Source: Utricularia gibba
Taxonomy: Eukaryota > Streptophyta > Magnoliopsida > Lamiales > Lentibulariaceae
Reading direction: 5' to 3'
Assembly (NCBI GenBank): GCA_002189035.1
Contig: NEEC01000014.1
Coordinates: 1,986,501 to 2,050,500 of the forward strand
Length of the DNA: 64,000 bases
Made by a program: the position numbers and the translations under genes. The notes under the pieces were generated by a model. It was given only the letters and a program-made list of their open reading frames with translations. It did not search any database and was not told the DNA's origin. This document shows positions 12,095 through 22,870 of the stretch, one piece after another. Each line of letters starts with the position of its first letter. Position 1 is the first letter of the stretch.

Positions 12095-13981
12095 TTAGTC
12101 ATTTACCAGATTCACAGCTTCTTCAATATTCATAGAATCAGCTCTGGGTCGTGAAATGAACCCAAAGATTACTTCTTTAATCTCCTCGTAGTGAGGATGG
12201 TCCATCTGGCCCGCCATGAAAGTGAACATTTCCCCATTTATGTCGATCCAACTGCATCCGGGGTTCTTCTTCATATTGCTAGATTTCAAGGATTTCCTAG
12301 CCATTTTGGCACCCGCTGAGTTCCCTGCAATAGCATTCACGTTTGAGACCAACACATAGTACCCTGCATCATTAGGCTTCAACTGAAGAAGTTCATGGCA
12401 TATCTCATCTGCAAGTTCAAAGTTTTTGTGGATTCTACAAGCAGTGAGTAGAGAACAATATGCCTCAACCCCTGGCTGAAGATGCATCACTTTCATGAAC
12501 TTGTAAGCATCACATAGCAGCCCAGATCTAGCAAGGAGATCCACAACGCAGGCATAATGGTTTGAAGTTGGAGGTATTTTCCGAACTTCAATCATATGAT
12601 GAAAAATTTGGAGCCCCTCGGCAACCAAACCAGCATGGCTGCAAGCAGACAAGATTGAGATAAAGGTTAACTCATCTGGTGTCAGGCCTGAGGATTCCAT
12701 CTCGTAAAATAGTTTAATCGCATCGTTTGCGAGGCCGATCATGCCATAACCAGATATTAACGCGTTCCAGCAAGCAACATCTTTTCTTTTTATCAATTGA
12801 AAGTGTCTTCTTGCATCTACAATAGTACCACAATTCGTGTACATGTCTATAACAGCTGATCCAACAAAGACATCTGATTCTATACCCATTTTTATCACAA
12901 GGGAGTGTACCTGCTTCCCCTGACTCAAAGCCCCTGAAGAGCTGCAGCCAGAAAGAAGAGTAACCAAAGAGACAGCGTCAAGTCTAATATGGCCTCTTGC
13001 CATCATCTTTTTGAAATGTTCAACGATACTTCTCCAATCGCCGGTCTTTGTAAAGCCTCTTAACATCAGTGTCCAAGCAATCAAATCCTGGTGATTCAAC
13101 TCTTGGAATATACAATAAGCATGATCAACGAAATCACAGTCTATATACATCTCCATCAAGGCAGTTTTAGTTAACTCATCATTATCAAATCCATTTTTCG
13201 TCATCAAACCGTGAATCGCGCCTCCAACTTCCAAGTCGTTTGCTCTAACCAGACTCATTAGCGAAACGAAATCCACAGAAAGACCTTTCCTTCTCATCAG
13301 GTTGAACAACTTCAGCGCTTCTTCAGCAAGCCCATTCTCAACATAACCCGAAATGATTGAATTCCAACTGACTAGATTTCTACTGGGCATTTTGTCAAAC
13401 ATGTACCTTGCGACCCTCATACACCCACATTTTGAGTACATATCTACCAAACCTGTTTCCAACACTAAATTTACCCCAAACTCATGCCTGATCCAATAGC
13501 AATGCACAGATTTTCCCATCTCCAATCGCTTCAACCTTCCTAAAGCAGGTAAAACACTTGCAATCGTTCTCTGATTTGGCTTAATCTCTTGCATCACCAT
13601 CTCATTGAAAACTTGAATAGCTTCCAAGAAACGTCCATTTTTCCCAAGCCCAGACACTAAAATCGTCCAAGAAACCACATTTTTGTTCGGAATCAGTGAG
13701 AAAACCAACTGGGCATCATGTAGGAGTCCACAAAAGGCATAAGCATACACCAATCTATTGCAAATGAACACATTCTCACTAAGATCAGACAACACGATCT
13801 GTGAATGAACTTGCTGCAGAGGCTTCAAATCTCTAACTTTTTGCAATAATGAAGCATGCAACAATCGATTTGAACATTTTATGACCCTAAATTTACGACA
13901 ATTTCGAAGATCAATGTCAAATTTTACATTTTGCCACCTGCTACGGCTAGGCAGCGAGTGAAGATGGTTCATTCCCCACAC
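12095..13981 (-). CDS. PLS-class pentatricopeptide repeat protein, E/E+ type
   Basis: Intronless ORF of 628 residues. After an N-terminal stretch rich in Arg and Leu that could be an organelle-targeting peptide, degenerate 31-36-residue PPR repeats run from about residue 60 to 500. Typical cores are visible: VSWTILVSGLGKNGRFLEAI, NLVSWNSIISGYVENGLAEE, DVACWNALISGYGMIGLAND. The C-terminus has E motifs (PNDAGYYVLVSNVNAIAGNS, NPGCSWIDINGE) and ends without a DYW deaminase domain. E-class PLS proteins bind single-stranded organelle RNA and usually act in C-to-U editing, recruiting a DYW partner. The target site and organelle cannot be read by eye. Confidence 0.93.
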   Translation of the reverse strand: MWGMNHLHSLPSRSRWQNVKFDIDLRNCRKFRVIKCSNRLLHASLLQKVRDLKPLQQVHSQIVLSDLSENVFICNRLVYAYAFCGLLHDAQLVFSLIPNKNVVSWTILVSGLGKNGRFLEAIQVFNEMVMQEIKPNQRTIASVLPALGRLKRLEMGKSVHCYWIRHEFGVNLVLETGLVDMYSKCGCMRVARYMFDKMPSRNLVSWNSIISGYVENGLAEEALKLFNLMRRKGLSVDFVSLMSLVRANDLEVGGAIHGLMTKNGFDNDELTKTALMEMYIDCDFVDHAYCIFQELNHQDLIAWTLMLRGFTKTGDWRSIVEHFKKMMARGHIRLDAVSLVTLLSGCSSSGALSQGKQVHSLVIKMGIESDVFVGSAVIDMYTNCGTIVDARRHFQLIKRKDVACWNALISGYGMIGLANDAIKLFYEMESSGLTPDELTFISILSACSHAGLVAEGLQIFHHMIEVRKIPPTSNHYACVVDLLARSGLLCDAYKFMKVMHLQPGVEAYCSLLTACRIHKNFELADEICHELLQLKPNDAGYYVLVSNVNAIAGNSAGAKMARKSLKSSNMKKNPGCSWIDINGEMFTFMAGQMDHPHYEEIKEVIFGFISRPRADSMNIEEAVNLVND

Positions 13982-14107
13982 CCAAAAAAAATCTATACCA
14001 AATTATAAAACCTCCTTCATGTGGCAACCGAAGTTGAGATCTTTCCAAAGAATAACAAATCTATCTATTACTACAAGCCCAAAACTCTTTTGTGTTTCCC
14101 TTCAAAC

Positions 14108-14138
<31 letters not shown>

Positions 14139-14422
14139 TGGATAGATTTAGGCTACAAAACAGTTGATTCAGCATACTTAAGCCCAACCATTATCATCTT
14201 ATCCACTGCACGAATTACAAGCCCTTGAAGCCAACCAATTTGTCATCTCATCTCTCAGACGCCCTTTTCTTTCCTACACAAACTGTACATACTCAATCTT
14301 CTCTACCAGGTAGCTTCCAGAGGAGGAGGTTAAGAAGTTAGCGGACACAATTGTCCTAGAAATTTGTTTTGCCCATCTCGTCACCATCTTCTTCTCCACA
14401 GGTTATCAGTGATCTCTGAGCA
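13982..14422. promoter_or_regulatory. Divergent upstream region, PPR gene and small plastid-type gene
   Basis: About 440 bp between two divergent start codons. It includes an A homopolymer of about 23 at 14108-14130. CT-rich tracts near 14245-14410 would be the 5' untranslated region of the plus-strand gene. Confidence 0.4.
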
Positions 14423-14788
14423 ATGGCAACCGCATCAACACTTTACACCGTGGCCATCCCGCGGGCAGCCATCGTAGCCAACGGAAACCGCCCCGGGGCG
14501 ACAGCAAAAGTGAACTACATTAATGGGCTGAACTCATTTTGTGGGCTCAAGGCAGAGAATAAAGTGTCATCATTATCTTTCCCCGTTTCCACTGATCAAT
14601 GCTTTGCTAAGATTGTTAGTTTCTTGAGAGTGTCGCAGCAGGGCAAAAGGGGTGGCGCTCTTTCATCCACTTGCAACGCTGTAGCAGAGATTTTCAGGGT
14701 TGCAGCAGTCATGCCTGGTCTAGTTCTTGTCGGAGTTGCCGTTGGATTTGTACTTCTTCGACTCGAAGCATCTGTGGAGGAAGAGTGA
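14423..14788 (+). CDS. Small plastid-targeted single-pass membrane protein, unknown function
   Basis: Single-exon ORF of 121 residues. The N-terminus ([20 protein letters not shown]) is rich in Ser/Thr/Ala and poor in acidic residues, as in chloroplast transit peptides. Near the C-terminus a hydrophobic segment ([20 protein letters not shown]) is followed by an acidic tail EEE. I do not recognise the family. The transit-like start, the single membrane span and the tight, CT-rich leader make it look like a real gene and not a chance ORF. The layout resembles small thylakoid or envelope accessory proteins, but that is only a guess. Confidence 0.6.
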   Translation: MATASTLYTVAIPRAAIVANGNRPGATAKVNYINGLNSFCGLKAENKVSSLSFPVSTDQCFAKIVSFLRVSQQGKRGGALSSTCNAVAEIFRVAAVMPGLVLVGVAVGFVLLRLEASVEEE

Positions 14789-15084
14789 GTCGCTCTGGAA
14801 CTTATGTAAGCAATTTTTGGATGAATGAATCACAGTGCATTTTGCTTCATTGTCCCACTGATAAGTACCACTGATTCTGATTCATGGAATTATAAACAAA
14901 CAAACCAAATCCTTCATTGCCATGCGAGAACACTCAACAATGTGAAGTTACAAAAAGCCAAAATTGGGTTTGTTCTTAGTATATGAAAGCAGTAATGAAC
15001 CACGATGCACATGTATGTGATATCTAAACATAAAGGTGTAGAAATATAAAACGAGATTTGAGTTGATTAGCTTCACCTTGGAGG

Positions 15085-18000
15085 CTATAATGATGTACTC
15101 TGACTCTGTTCAATGCTTTCACTCCAGTCATTCATACTTATAAGATGAGCCCTCTCTTCCCACTTCAGAATATCCTGACAGTATCTTACTGCGTTATCCA
15201 CAGTGTCTGAATCCAATCCGTTCACCCGAGAAACGAACAGTTTCCGTTCTGTTAAGGAAGTGAATAGCCTTTTAAACTTGACTGCTATGTAGTGGAACGC
15301 CTTCTGTTCAGGGGAACTGTTGTTTCCGTTGGTGTTTTCAGGGTGAAGGCTGGTCGCGGGATGGAAATCCTGAAACCAATCGCATTTTTGCAAAGGGGCT
15401 TGTTGGAGCTTCTCGTGCAGCAGATCATATTTGCTGAGGATCAGAAGGAAGTTGGCTTCAGCTAGTATTGGATGTGTGACGATGGTCTCAAAGAGTTTCT
15501 TAGTTTTCATCATCTTATTCGTAAGCACTCCGTTTGCGTCTTCATAATACTCATCATAGCTTGTCAATGAAGCACAGAAGATCACTAGGACCGTGTCTTC
15601 AAAGAGCTGCAACAACTTGCACTTGTCTCCAAGACTGTTTGCCGTAACCCTTATCAGCTGGTAGCTGCATCATTAGTTGACAAAGAAATCAGGGCACCCA
15701 CAGCATAGAGAATTGATTTCTTACAAAGAAGATGATGTTCATAATCAGACCTTGGTGAAAGATGGTTCTGAACAGACTCCATGACCTCCTCGGATGGGAT
15801 TTCCAGGGAAAAATTGGCCTCTGTAACGCCATTGGAAGAAGAGATGCCTTCAGCATGCACGATATCACCTTCAGAAGGTTCGTAGTCGACCCTCGAAATT
15901 TCAATAGCCTACAGGCCAAAAGGGAAGTTAAAGGCTATGGTGAAGATGAACACCTGTCCTTCCCTTGCACGAAGTGGCGAAGAAAAATGGCTTACTTTCT
16001 CCAAGAAATAACCAGCAACTTCAGGTAACATTTGTATCTCGTGTCTCCGCCGGTAAATTTCTTGAAAATATGTGTCATTCCACAACTCCTCAACCAGAGG
16101 TGCGTACTCTCTGGTTGAAGCAGGGAATACGATCTCCAAACTGCCTGAAGACATCATTTCAGTTAGCTCACAGGAAAAAGCTTCGAGACGTGGGCTGAAT
16201 GCAAGGACCCTTTTCTCATCTTCTTTCTTGTGATTCTCAGTCCGTAAAGGAGTTTTCGAACCTAAGAGATGAGAAAGAGCAGTGATATTTTAGAGAATAA
16301 TCATAATCTCTTGCTGCAACTGAACCTGCATGTTCACCTGAGGGGTCAACATCACTGTCACTTTGCTCGCTTTCTTTTTCAAGAATCCCCCGCCCTTGCA
16401 ACAAAAGGGCAAGGTACCTGTACAGATTTCTTTGGATTATGGTTTTCATGTCCTGCTTCTCATCGTGTGTGAGGGGAACCTTGTACAGAACTCTTGCCTG
16501 AATTCAAGCCAACATATGCATTACTTGTCTTCATCTCATTATGAATGAATAAAAGAACCAAAAAAAACCTGCTTAAATATGGTAGATGTGCCAGATTGAT
16601 CATCTCCTAGTAGAAGAAGCTTATTCGGTAGCATCTGTTCCTGATTATCGCCATTAATAGTTGAATCCCTATCAGCGACTGAGCTGCTAGACTTTTTACC
16701 ATTAGACGGGTACGGCAAAGAAAGAAGCACACAAAACACTCTCATTCTTTTCTGCAAAACCGGCACTCCGATCATGATAGAGCACAACAAAGGAGATTGG
16801 GGAGATAAGTTGTGCTGCCCTTACCTTCCTCCATAAACTCCCCACAATATTGTTCATTCCTTCGTGTTTGCAGGATCCATCTTCCGTTACCCAAAAGTGA
16901 GGATTCCCTTCACAGCGGATCCCAGCAGCCTACAAGGGATCAAAAGAAAAAGTGGTGTCACAGCTCATAATCCTAAAAAAGAAGAAAAAACTAGAAGACT
17001 ATGGACCTTCAGCATGCGAATCTCGGGCTTAGTAATCTCGCGGTTATTTATTTTAACTCCTGTGTCTCCATTGCTTGCATCTTCCTTTAATGAACCCCCA
17101 ACTTCTAGCGCGCAGCTAATAATCTGGAAAGGCTTTTCTCCTTCCTGTTTCATCCAAGCAACGAAGAAGTTCATACAAAAGAGGACAGCAGAGCAAGTAG
17201 TAACAACATAGAATCCTGTAACTTTTGTTACCTTTCCCCAGAAACCACATACTTTGTCATACCAATATTTTCCTGGTTTTAGTTTCTTTGGAGGGTTGGG
17301 GCACCTCTGCAATGTACCGTACTCTTGAAGAGACAGAGGCTTACCATTTACAATGATACGTTTAGGGGATGGGCGATTTGCTTCACATGTTCTCTCAGCC
17401 TCCATGATTTGGTTAATCACTTCACGTGTTAGAAGTTTGCTCAGCATCTTGGAACATTTTCCTAGAGATTGCCTCTTCGACTCGTCAATCGGGGAGCCGA
17501 TGCAAGTAATGCACTTTCTTCCTTCTTCCATAGACCCCATTGCTCTGATAACACAATTGGCGCAGTACTTCGCTCCACACACAAGACAAGCTTCCCTCTT
17601 TGCAAACCTGCTCCTCTTTTCACACTTATGGCACATCCCTTTTCTCCCATTTTCATGAACAATAGGCCTCTCCGGTGACACCTCTGGCTCATCGTGGTAG
17701 CTGCTAGCAGAAAACGAATCACTTGAATCTATCTCATGAAAAGCCACAGATGATCTTTTAGCTTCAACCGCATGTTCTTCCTCCACTTGATTAGAATTCG
17801 AGCTTCTCGGGTTCGATGAATCACCAACTTCCGAACTTCTTGATACTGGTTCCTCTGGGGCGTCGTTAAATCCATGACTACTATTATCACTTTGATATCC
17901 ACGCAAACCAGGGGACTCAGGTATGAAGGCCCTATCAGCTGTTTGATTTTCAATTGAACAGCCATTGTTTCTCTCTACTCCCGATGATGACCCTTCCTCA

Positions 18001-18371
18001 AAAAAACGATTCTCCACGCCTACAAAATTCAAGCGTCGAGTATAACCTGAACCCAACGGCAGAACTTGGGAGGCACCCGGCGCTTCAATTAGCGGTTTCT
18101 TCAACTTACCTCCCTTGGAGGCAATAGGCTGAACAACTGGTATGTCCGACTTTATCACCAAGGCAGATCTCGCAGCCGCCTGTGCCATCGGAAGCCGGCG
18201 CACGTCCACCGGATGAATCCTAGGAATTTCAAAACTCACCGGCGGTCCTGCGTACTCACACCCTATTGAATATTCGGCGCTATAATTATCATCACCGCCA
18301 TCACCCCCAGTCCTCTCCGGCAAACGACTCCTGGGAACTCCCATCATCGTGGTGGAAATCCTCCCGATCAA
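15085..18371 (-). CDS. Extra-large GTP-binding protein alpha subunit (XLG)
   Basis: Plant-specific extra-large G-alpha protein that pairs with G-beta-gamma in immunity, root and stress signalling. Eight exons: 18371-17232, 17144-17007, 16929-16825, 16751-16569, 16497-16326, 16261-15996, 15908-15751, 15664-15085, about 913 residues. The N-terminal half begins with EYAGPPVSFEIP and has the Cys-rich region (CHKC, CLVC, CANC, CITC; residues about 247-290) typical of XLGs. The G-alpha-like half starts near residue 500. Its P-loop reads GDDQSGTST, lacking the usual GKS lysine as other XLGs do. Downstream landmarks are FPASTREYAPLVEELW, YQLIRV and LLILSKYDLL. Overall it resembles XLG1/XLG3 more than XLG2. 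The exon 7/8 junction is uncertain. A start at one of the Mets 9-10 residues downstream is also possible. Confidence 0.93.
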
Positions 18372-18918
18372 ACTGCTCGAAATTCAATCCTCAAAGCAAA
18401 AACACACAACTCCCAATTTCCCAAAACAATCACACAGACATTTCAACGGATGGGATCATCCTAAAAACAACCATCTGCGAAGAATCAAGGAACGCGCTTG
18501 TGGGGAAAAGGATGCGCATACTGTGATTTTCATCTTGTTTAGCGCGTGATCTAGACACTTGGTCTCTGATCAATGACGCGATGAAAGGAGCAAGGAAGAT
18601 TCAAGCTTCCTCCAGGACGTTGACTATACCTACCACAACGACTTTGACTTGCTCTTGCAACCTTTGTCTTCTACCTTTTTTTTCCAAGTAATAATAATAA
18701 CAATAAGCTTCGATGCCCGTTATATTATATTTTATTCCCACCACACAATGAAATTGTTATATTAAATAAGTTGTGGATATTTGCATAATACATAAATGAT
18801 TGTAGGAATTTGAACAAATTTAATGGCCTATAATTTAATTGTTAATTAAAAATTATTTTATATGTTTCTATTTTCTCGTATTTTTTATAATAGTATCATT
18901 TTGTGACGTGTCATTTGT
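18372..18918. promoter_or_regulatory. XLG upstream region
   Basis: About 550 bp between the XLG start and the stop of the WD40 gene, both minus strand. The part next to XLG (18372-18680) is mixed-composition and probably 5' leader and core promoter. The rest is AT-rich and abuts the WD40 gene's 3' end. No named element stands out. Confidence 0.35.
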
Positions 18919-20271
18919 TTATGTTCCCATTGGGCCAAACTCGGGAACCATCCAGACCTTGACGCTGCGATCGAGGCTTCCGCTGTACAGAATCCATCTC
19001 TCGTCCTGGTCAGTGGCGCCGCCGTCTTTTTCCACCGCCAGACACTTCACGGGGCCGCTGTGCCCCGAGAGTACGGACACACAAGTATGTTCGCCGGCGA
19101 GATCACGCCTCCAAATGCAAATGTTCTTATCAGCGGATCCACTCATGACTAGACTGCCCGCTGAAGCCAAACAGAGAACCGCCTGCTTGTGGCCGCGGAG
19201 CACCCCGCCGAAGGCCATGAAATGCTTTCTTCTCTCCCAGAACTTGACGAGCCCATCGGAGGACCCGACGTAGACAGAATTTCCTTTCAGGTTAGTTACC
19301 AGGGACGTCACCGCGTGGTCTTGCCTCAACATCGTCTCCACCAAAAGATGCTGAGTCGCTCTTCCTACCAATTCCCGCCGCCACGCCTTCACAGTGCCGT
19401 CGGCGGAGCCGGTGAAAACCAGACCGAATGCGATGGCGATGGAATTCACGGCGTCGTCGTGACCATGAACGGATTCAAGGCATTCGGAATTGGAAATTTT
19501 CCATACTTTCCAGGTTTTATCCCAAGATCCAGAGTACAACAAACCGAGATCTGAATCAATGCTCAAGCACGACACGGCGTCGTAATGCTTAATCCACGGA
19601 ACCATTCGTTTCCTTCCGATTACCGTGTAATTAGTTGGATTAATCGCCGTTTTCAACAAATCTCTCGTCGCCGGCAAACTTCCGACGCGTTTATGAGTGT
19701 TGTGCCGTTTACCCCCGCCGGGAAATCTCCAAACCCTAATTTTCCCATCTTGGTGACCCGTGAAAATCTTGTTCTGAAACACGCCTATGGCTTTTACCAG
19801 CCCACTCCTCGATTTAAACCCCTGAAACTCCTGAAAATTCTTCCAGATCCTGATGTTCTTGCTCTCAGATCCCGTGTACAGCAAATCACCGGCGGTGGCA
19901 AGCGAGTAAACGTGTCCTTCCTCGCGGATGAGTGATCCAATCAACCCGTTCTTCACCTCCTCTGCCTCTCCTCCGGTCTGATATATCCAAGGCGATTTCG
20001 TGTACGGCGACGACTGGTTCCACGGTGACGCCGTAAGAGGCGATGAAACGGCGGTTTCGGGATTCGAGCACGGCGTTCTTCCTCCGTCCATCAGGGGACT
20101 CCCCCTCGATATGGCAGCGTCGCTTCTCCGACGGGGATAATGGCGGTTACTGAGCAGATCTTCGTCGCTCTCCATTTCTTCATAGGTGAGAATCGCTCCG
20201 AGCTTTTTCCGGCGGCTACCACTCTTCCCCGGCAAACCTAACCCACCTCGAGACGAATTTTCAAAACCCAT
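18919..20271 (-). CDS. WD40-repeat protein, JINGUBANG-like
   Basis: Intronless, 450 residues from the ATG at 20271. An in-frame Met at 20394 exists, but the extra residues are unlike the family, so I use MGFENSSRG. After a basic, Ser-rich N-terminus, seven WD40 units form one propeller from about residue 110. Examples: HVYSLATAGDLLYTGSESKN, KIFTGHQDGKIRVWRF, CLSIDSDLGLLYSGSWDKTW, VNSIAIAFGLVFTGSADGTV, ILYSGSLDRSVKVW. The order and the WIKHYDAVSCLS linker match the plant JINGUBANG group, where the founding member restrains pollen germination and jasmonate output with TCP4. Function of this paralog is unknown. Its upstream region carries several G-boxes. Confidence 0.88.
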   Translation of the reverse strand: MGFENSSRGGLGLPGKSGSRRKKLGAILTYEEMESDEDLLSNRHYPRRRSDAAISRGSPLMDGGRTPCSNPETAVSSPLTASPWNQSSPYTKSPWIYQTGGEAEEVKNGLIGSLIREEGHVYSLATAGDLLYTGSESKNIRIWKNFQEFQGFKSRSGLVKAIGVFQNKIFTGHQDGKIRVWRFPGGGKRHNTHKRVGSLPATRDLLKTAINPTNYTVIGRKRMVPWIKHYDAVSCLSIDSDLGLLYSGSWDKTWKVWKISNSECLESVHGHDDAVNSIAIAFGLVFTGSADGTVKAWRRELVGRATQHLLVETMLRQDHAVTSLVTNLKGNSVYVGSSDGLVKFWERRKHFMAFGGVLRGHKQAVLCLASAGSLVMSGSADKNICIWRRDLAGEHTCVSVLSGHSGPVKCLAVEKDGGATDQDERWILYSGSLDRSVKVWMVPEFGPMGT

Positions 20272-21245
20272 TGCCAAAGAAATCCCAAGTTCCAGATTCC
20301 CTCGTAGGGGCGTCCACAACTTTATATATACACGCAGAGCGAGGGGGGCTTGGACGCGGCTAGCCACGTGGCAGCAGGCAAAGCGCCTAACCAACCAATA
20401 TCCTAAATATTTTACCGTACCGGATTACCAGCAGGTCGGTGTTGAATCGTGTGAACTGGCCAATGGAGAAGCACAGAAAACGTTTCCCCCCCTTCACGTG
20501 GCATAATTGGTAAATAAAAAATCACAATTCTGCTCACCAACTGATTGACTCCCCAGCCACGTGGCACACAGTTAATTTGACAAATAATATTCAGTAAAAA
20601 AATAACAAAGCCAAATTCAATTCCGCCACAAATGCCATCATCATTCCTCTCAACATTTTATTTGGCTGGAGGATTTCATTGTGGTGCTCGGGCCATGCCC
20701 CAAAGCACAAGCCAGCATTTAGATGCCATAATTGATCACACCCACGAGGGGTGGCTGGCCGGCCCCCTTTTATACATGGGACTATGATTTAGTAGCCGCA
20801 GATCATGATAATTCTGTCACGTGCCTACCCTCCATTATTCTGAAGGCCATGTTAAAAGTTGATTGCAATACCGCAAACTCATAACTATTTACCGTTCGTG
20901 TTTCGTGTATGGTTGATGAATTTAGTTAGATTTAAAAATAATATTTTTTAATATATGGAATGGAAACAGTGCAGCCGCAGCACCTACTGTGTGTGCGTTG
21001 TAGCATGGAAGTGATTAAGGGAAGTAGATGAAGACATACGCGAAAAATAAATGTAGTTAGTTTGTGGTTAAGTATTGATTTACGAAGCTGCCCTTCGCTA
21101 GCATTTTGGGCCTAATAGAAAGGCCCAATTTGGAGGGGAGAAGCCCAAAGCGTTGCCGTGCCTTTCATGAAATTCTTTTTCTATATTTATAGAATATAGA
21201 GTCAATTGCAAACAATAACGGAACATAAATAGTGAAAGTGACATG
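20272..21245 (-). promoter_or_regulatory. WD40 gene promoter with four G-boxes
   Basis: Upstream region of the JINGUBANG-like gene. Palindromic CACGTG cores lie at 20365-20370, 20505-20510, 20558-20563 and 20818-20823. The first three sit in GCCACGTGGC or TTCACGTGGC contexts within 300 bp of the start codon. G-boxes are bound by bZIP/ABF and bHLH (MYC, PIF) factors. GGGCC/GGCCC boxes also occur near 21107-21150, close to the 3' end of the CYP74 gene. Binding by any factor is inferred. Confidence 0.6.
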
Positions 21246-22870
21246 TCACGCAGAGGACTTGGTCAACGACGTTATGGTGACGGACGAACCGAGGCCGACT
21301 CTCCCCGTTACAGCATCGAAAGTATCGTACCTCAAGAAGAACTCAACCAGCATCAATCTACAGAGGAGGACCACCAGGTCCTTCGCCGGACACTGCTTGT
21401 TCCCGGCGGACGGATTATCGACTTCCCTCCCGTTGGACCAGTAGAGGTACTCCAGAAGCTTCTCGCCGTCGCCGACGAATCGATCGGCGATGAACTCTTC
21501 GGGATCGGAAAATATGACGGGGTCCTTGACGGCGATCGGCTGGTACCCGAACAAGACCTCGCCTTTCTTCACGTGGAAGGTGTGCTCGTGGTTCCTTATC
21601 GTGAAATCGGACCTCGCCGTAGCGTACTGGTACGGCACCGGCGGCTCCATCCTCAGAGCCTCGTACACCACAGATTTCGTCAAGCTCATTTCTTCCATCG
21701 CCGCGAAAGTTACCGTCGACTGCAATAAATTCATTAGGTTAATATATAACTAATTATTTATTTATTATTATTAGTATATAAAATAAATAATTGTAGTGCA
21801 AGTGCAGGTGGATTATTGATGTTGTTTACCCCATGACGGCTGAGGGTGGTTCTGATTTCCTCGGCGAGACGGCGGTGAACGTCTTTTCCGGCGGCGGCGA
21901 CCCATTTCATCATCCCCGGGAAAACCGCCTTCATTCCGCCATAGGCGTTGAATCCGGCCATGAACACCAAGTTGTGAGCCGCTTCGTCCCGCTTCAGACC
22001 TGCTCCCTCTGCCTCGTCTAAGATATCGCCGGTGTTGTCAGTGAACACCTTGAATAACTTGTAGTAATCCCTCTTAACCAAGAAGAAAGGCAGGGGAAAT
22101 GTACGGAGAACCAAGTCTTGTAAGAAGTCGGGAACGAACTTCAAGTCCAAATTCACCAATGGCCCCAACTGTAATAACAGCCACAGATCAAATGTCTTAG
22201 GACCCTTATCTTCAATACCAGTTCCCGCCGGTTGTTTACCGGTAAGCAACCGGAAAACGAAGTCAAACGCCATTTTATCACTCCGATCGTTGAAATACGC
22301 CTTCCCCTTCTCCGAGACCTCCCCTTCGATCCCGGAGAACATTCCAGAAAGCCCTTCCCTGAACAGCGGCAGAACCTCCTTGTGCTTCTTCGCGATCAAG
22401 GAAATGAAAAAGGCCTTGAGAACTTCGTGATTCGTCTCTGCAGTATCGAGATAAGCGCAGGTCCGGTAGCCGCCGGTGAAGTCTGTGGAGGGCATGAATG
22501 TGCCGTCGAGCACATCCCTCTTCTCAACCTTCGAGTTATCAAAGAGGGTCCGGAAGCTGACGGCGTCGTTTACGCATATGACTCCGGAGTTGGCGGCGAT
22601 GAAGGGCCCCGGCGGCATGTTGCACCGGAAGACAGTTGACTTGTGCTTGAGCATTCTGGATCTGAAGAACTCCACCTCCCCTTGTCTGTAGAAGTAGTCG
22701 ATGCGGTCCTTGATCGGGCCGATGAACCGGAGGCCGTAGTCGCCGGGGATTTCGCGCAGAGGAAGCTCTGTCGGCTGGCACGCCATATGATCAGAGGGCA
22801 CTGGAGATCGTGATAATTCTGATTCGTTTCTTTCGGTGCGGGGTATGTGGACCGAGACCATGGCAGCCAT
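21246..22870 (-). CDS. CYP74-family cytochrome P450 (hydroperoxide lyase / allene oxide or divinyl ether synthase)
   Basis: Two exons (22870-21830 and 21719-21246, 110-bp intron) give 504 residues. CYP74 enzymes convert fatty acid hydroperoxides to oxylipins without O2 or a reductase. Visible family blocks: LPLREIPGDYGL, NMPPGPFIAAN, an I-helix with FNAYGG (about 307-312) in place of the oxygen-binding Thr motif, ExxR as EALR (367-370), and the heme-binding loop SAGNKQCPAKD with Cys at about 457. Allene oxide synthases usually have an FNSWGG/FNTWGG-type I-helix, so this looks closer to the CYP74C/D group of lyases and divinyl ether synthases. No convincing chloroplast transit peptide is visible. 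The product cannot be fixed by eye. A G-box lies at 22897-22902 just before the ATG. Confidence 0.9.

Noticed and set aside
20272-20394. N-terminal extension of the WD40 protein from an upstream in-frame ATG
   Set aside because: The added residues overlap the G-box promoter area and do not resemble the family; the ATG at 20271 is preferred.
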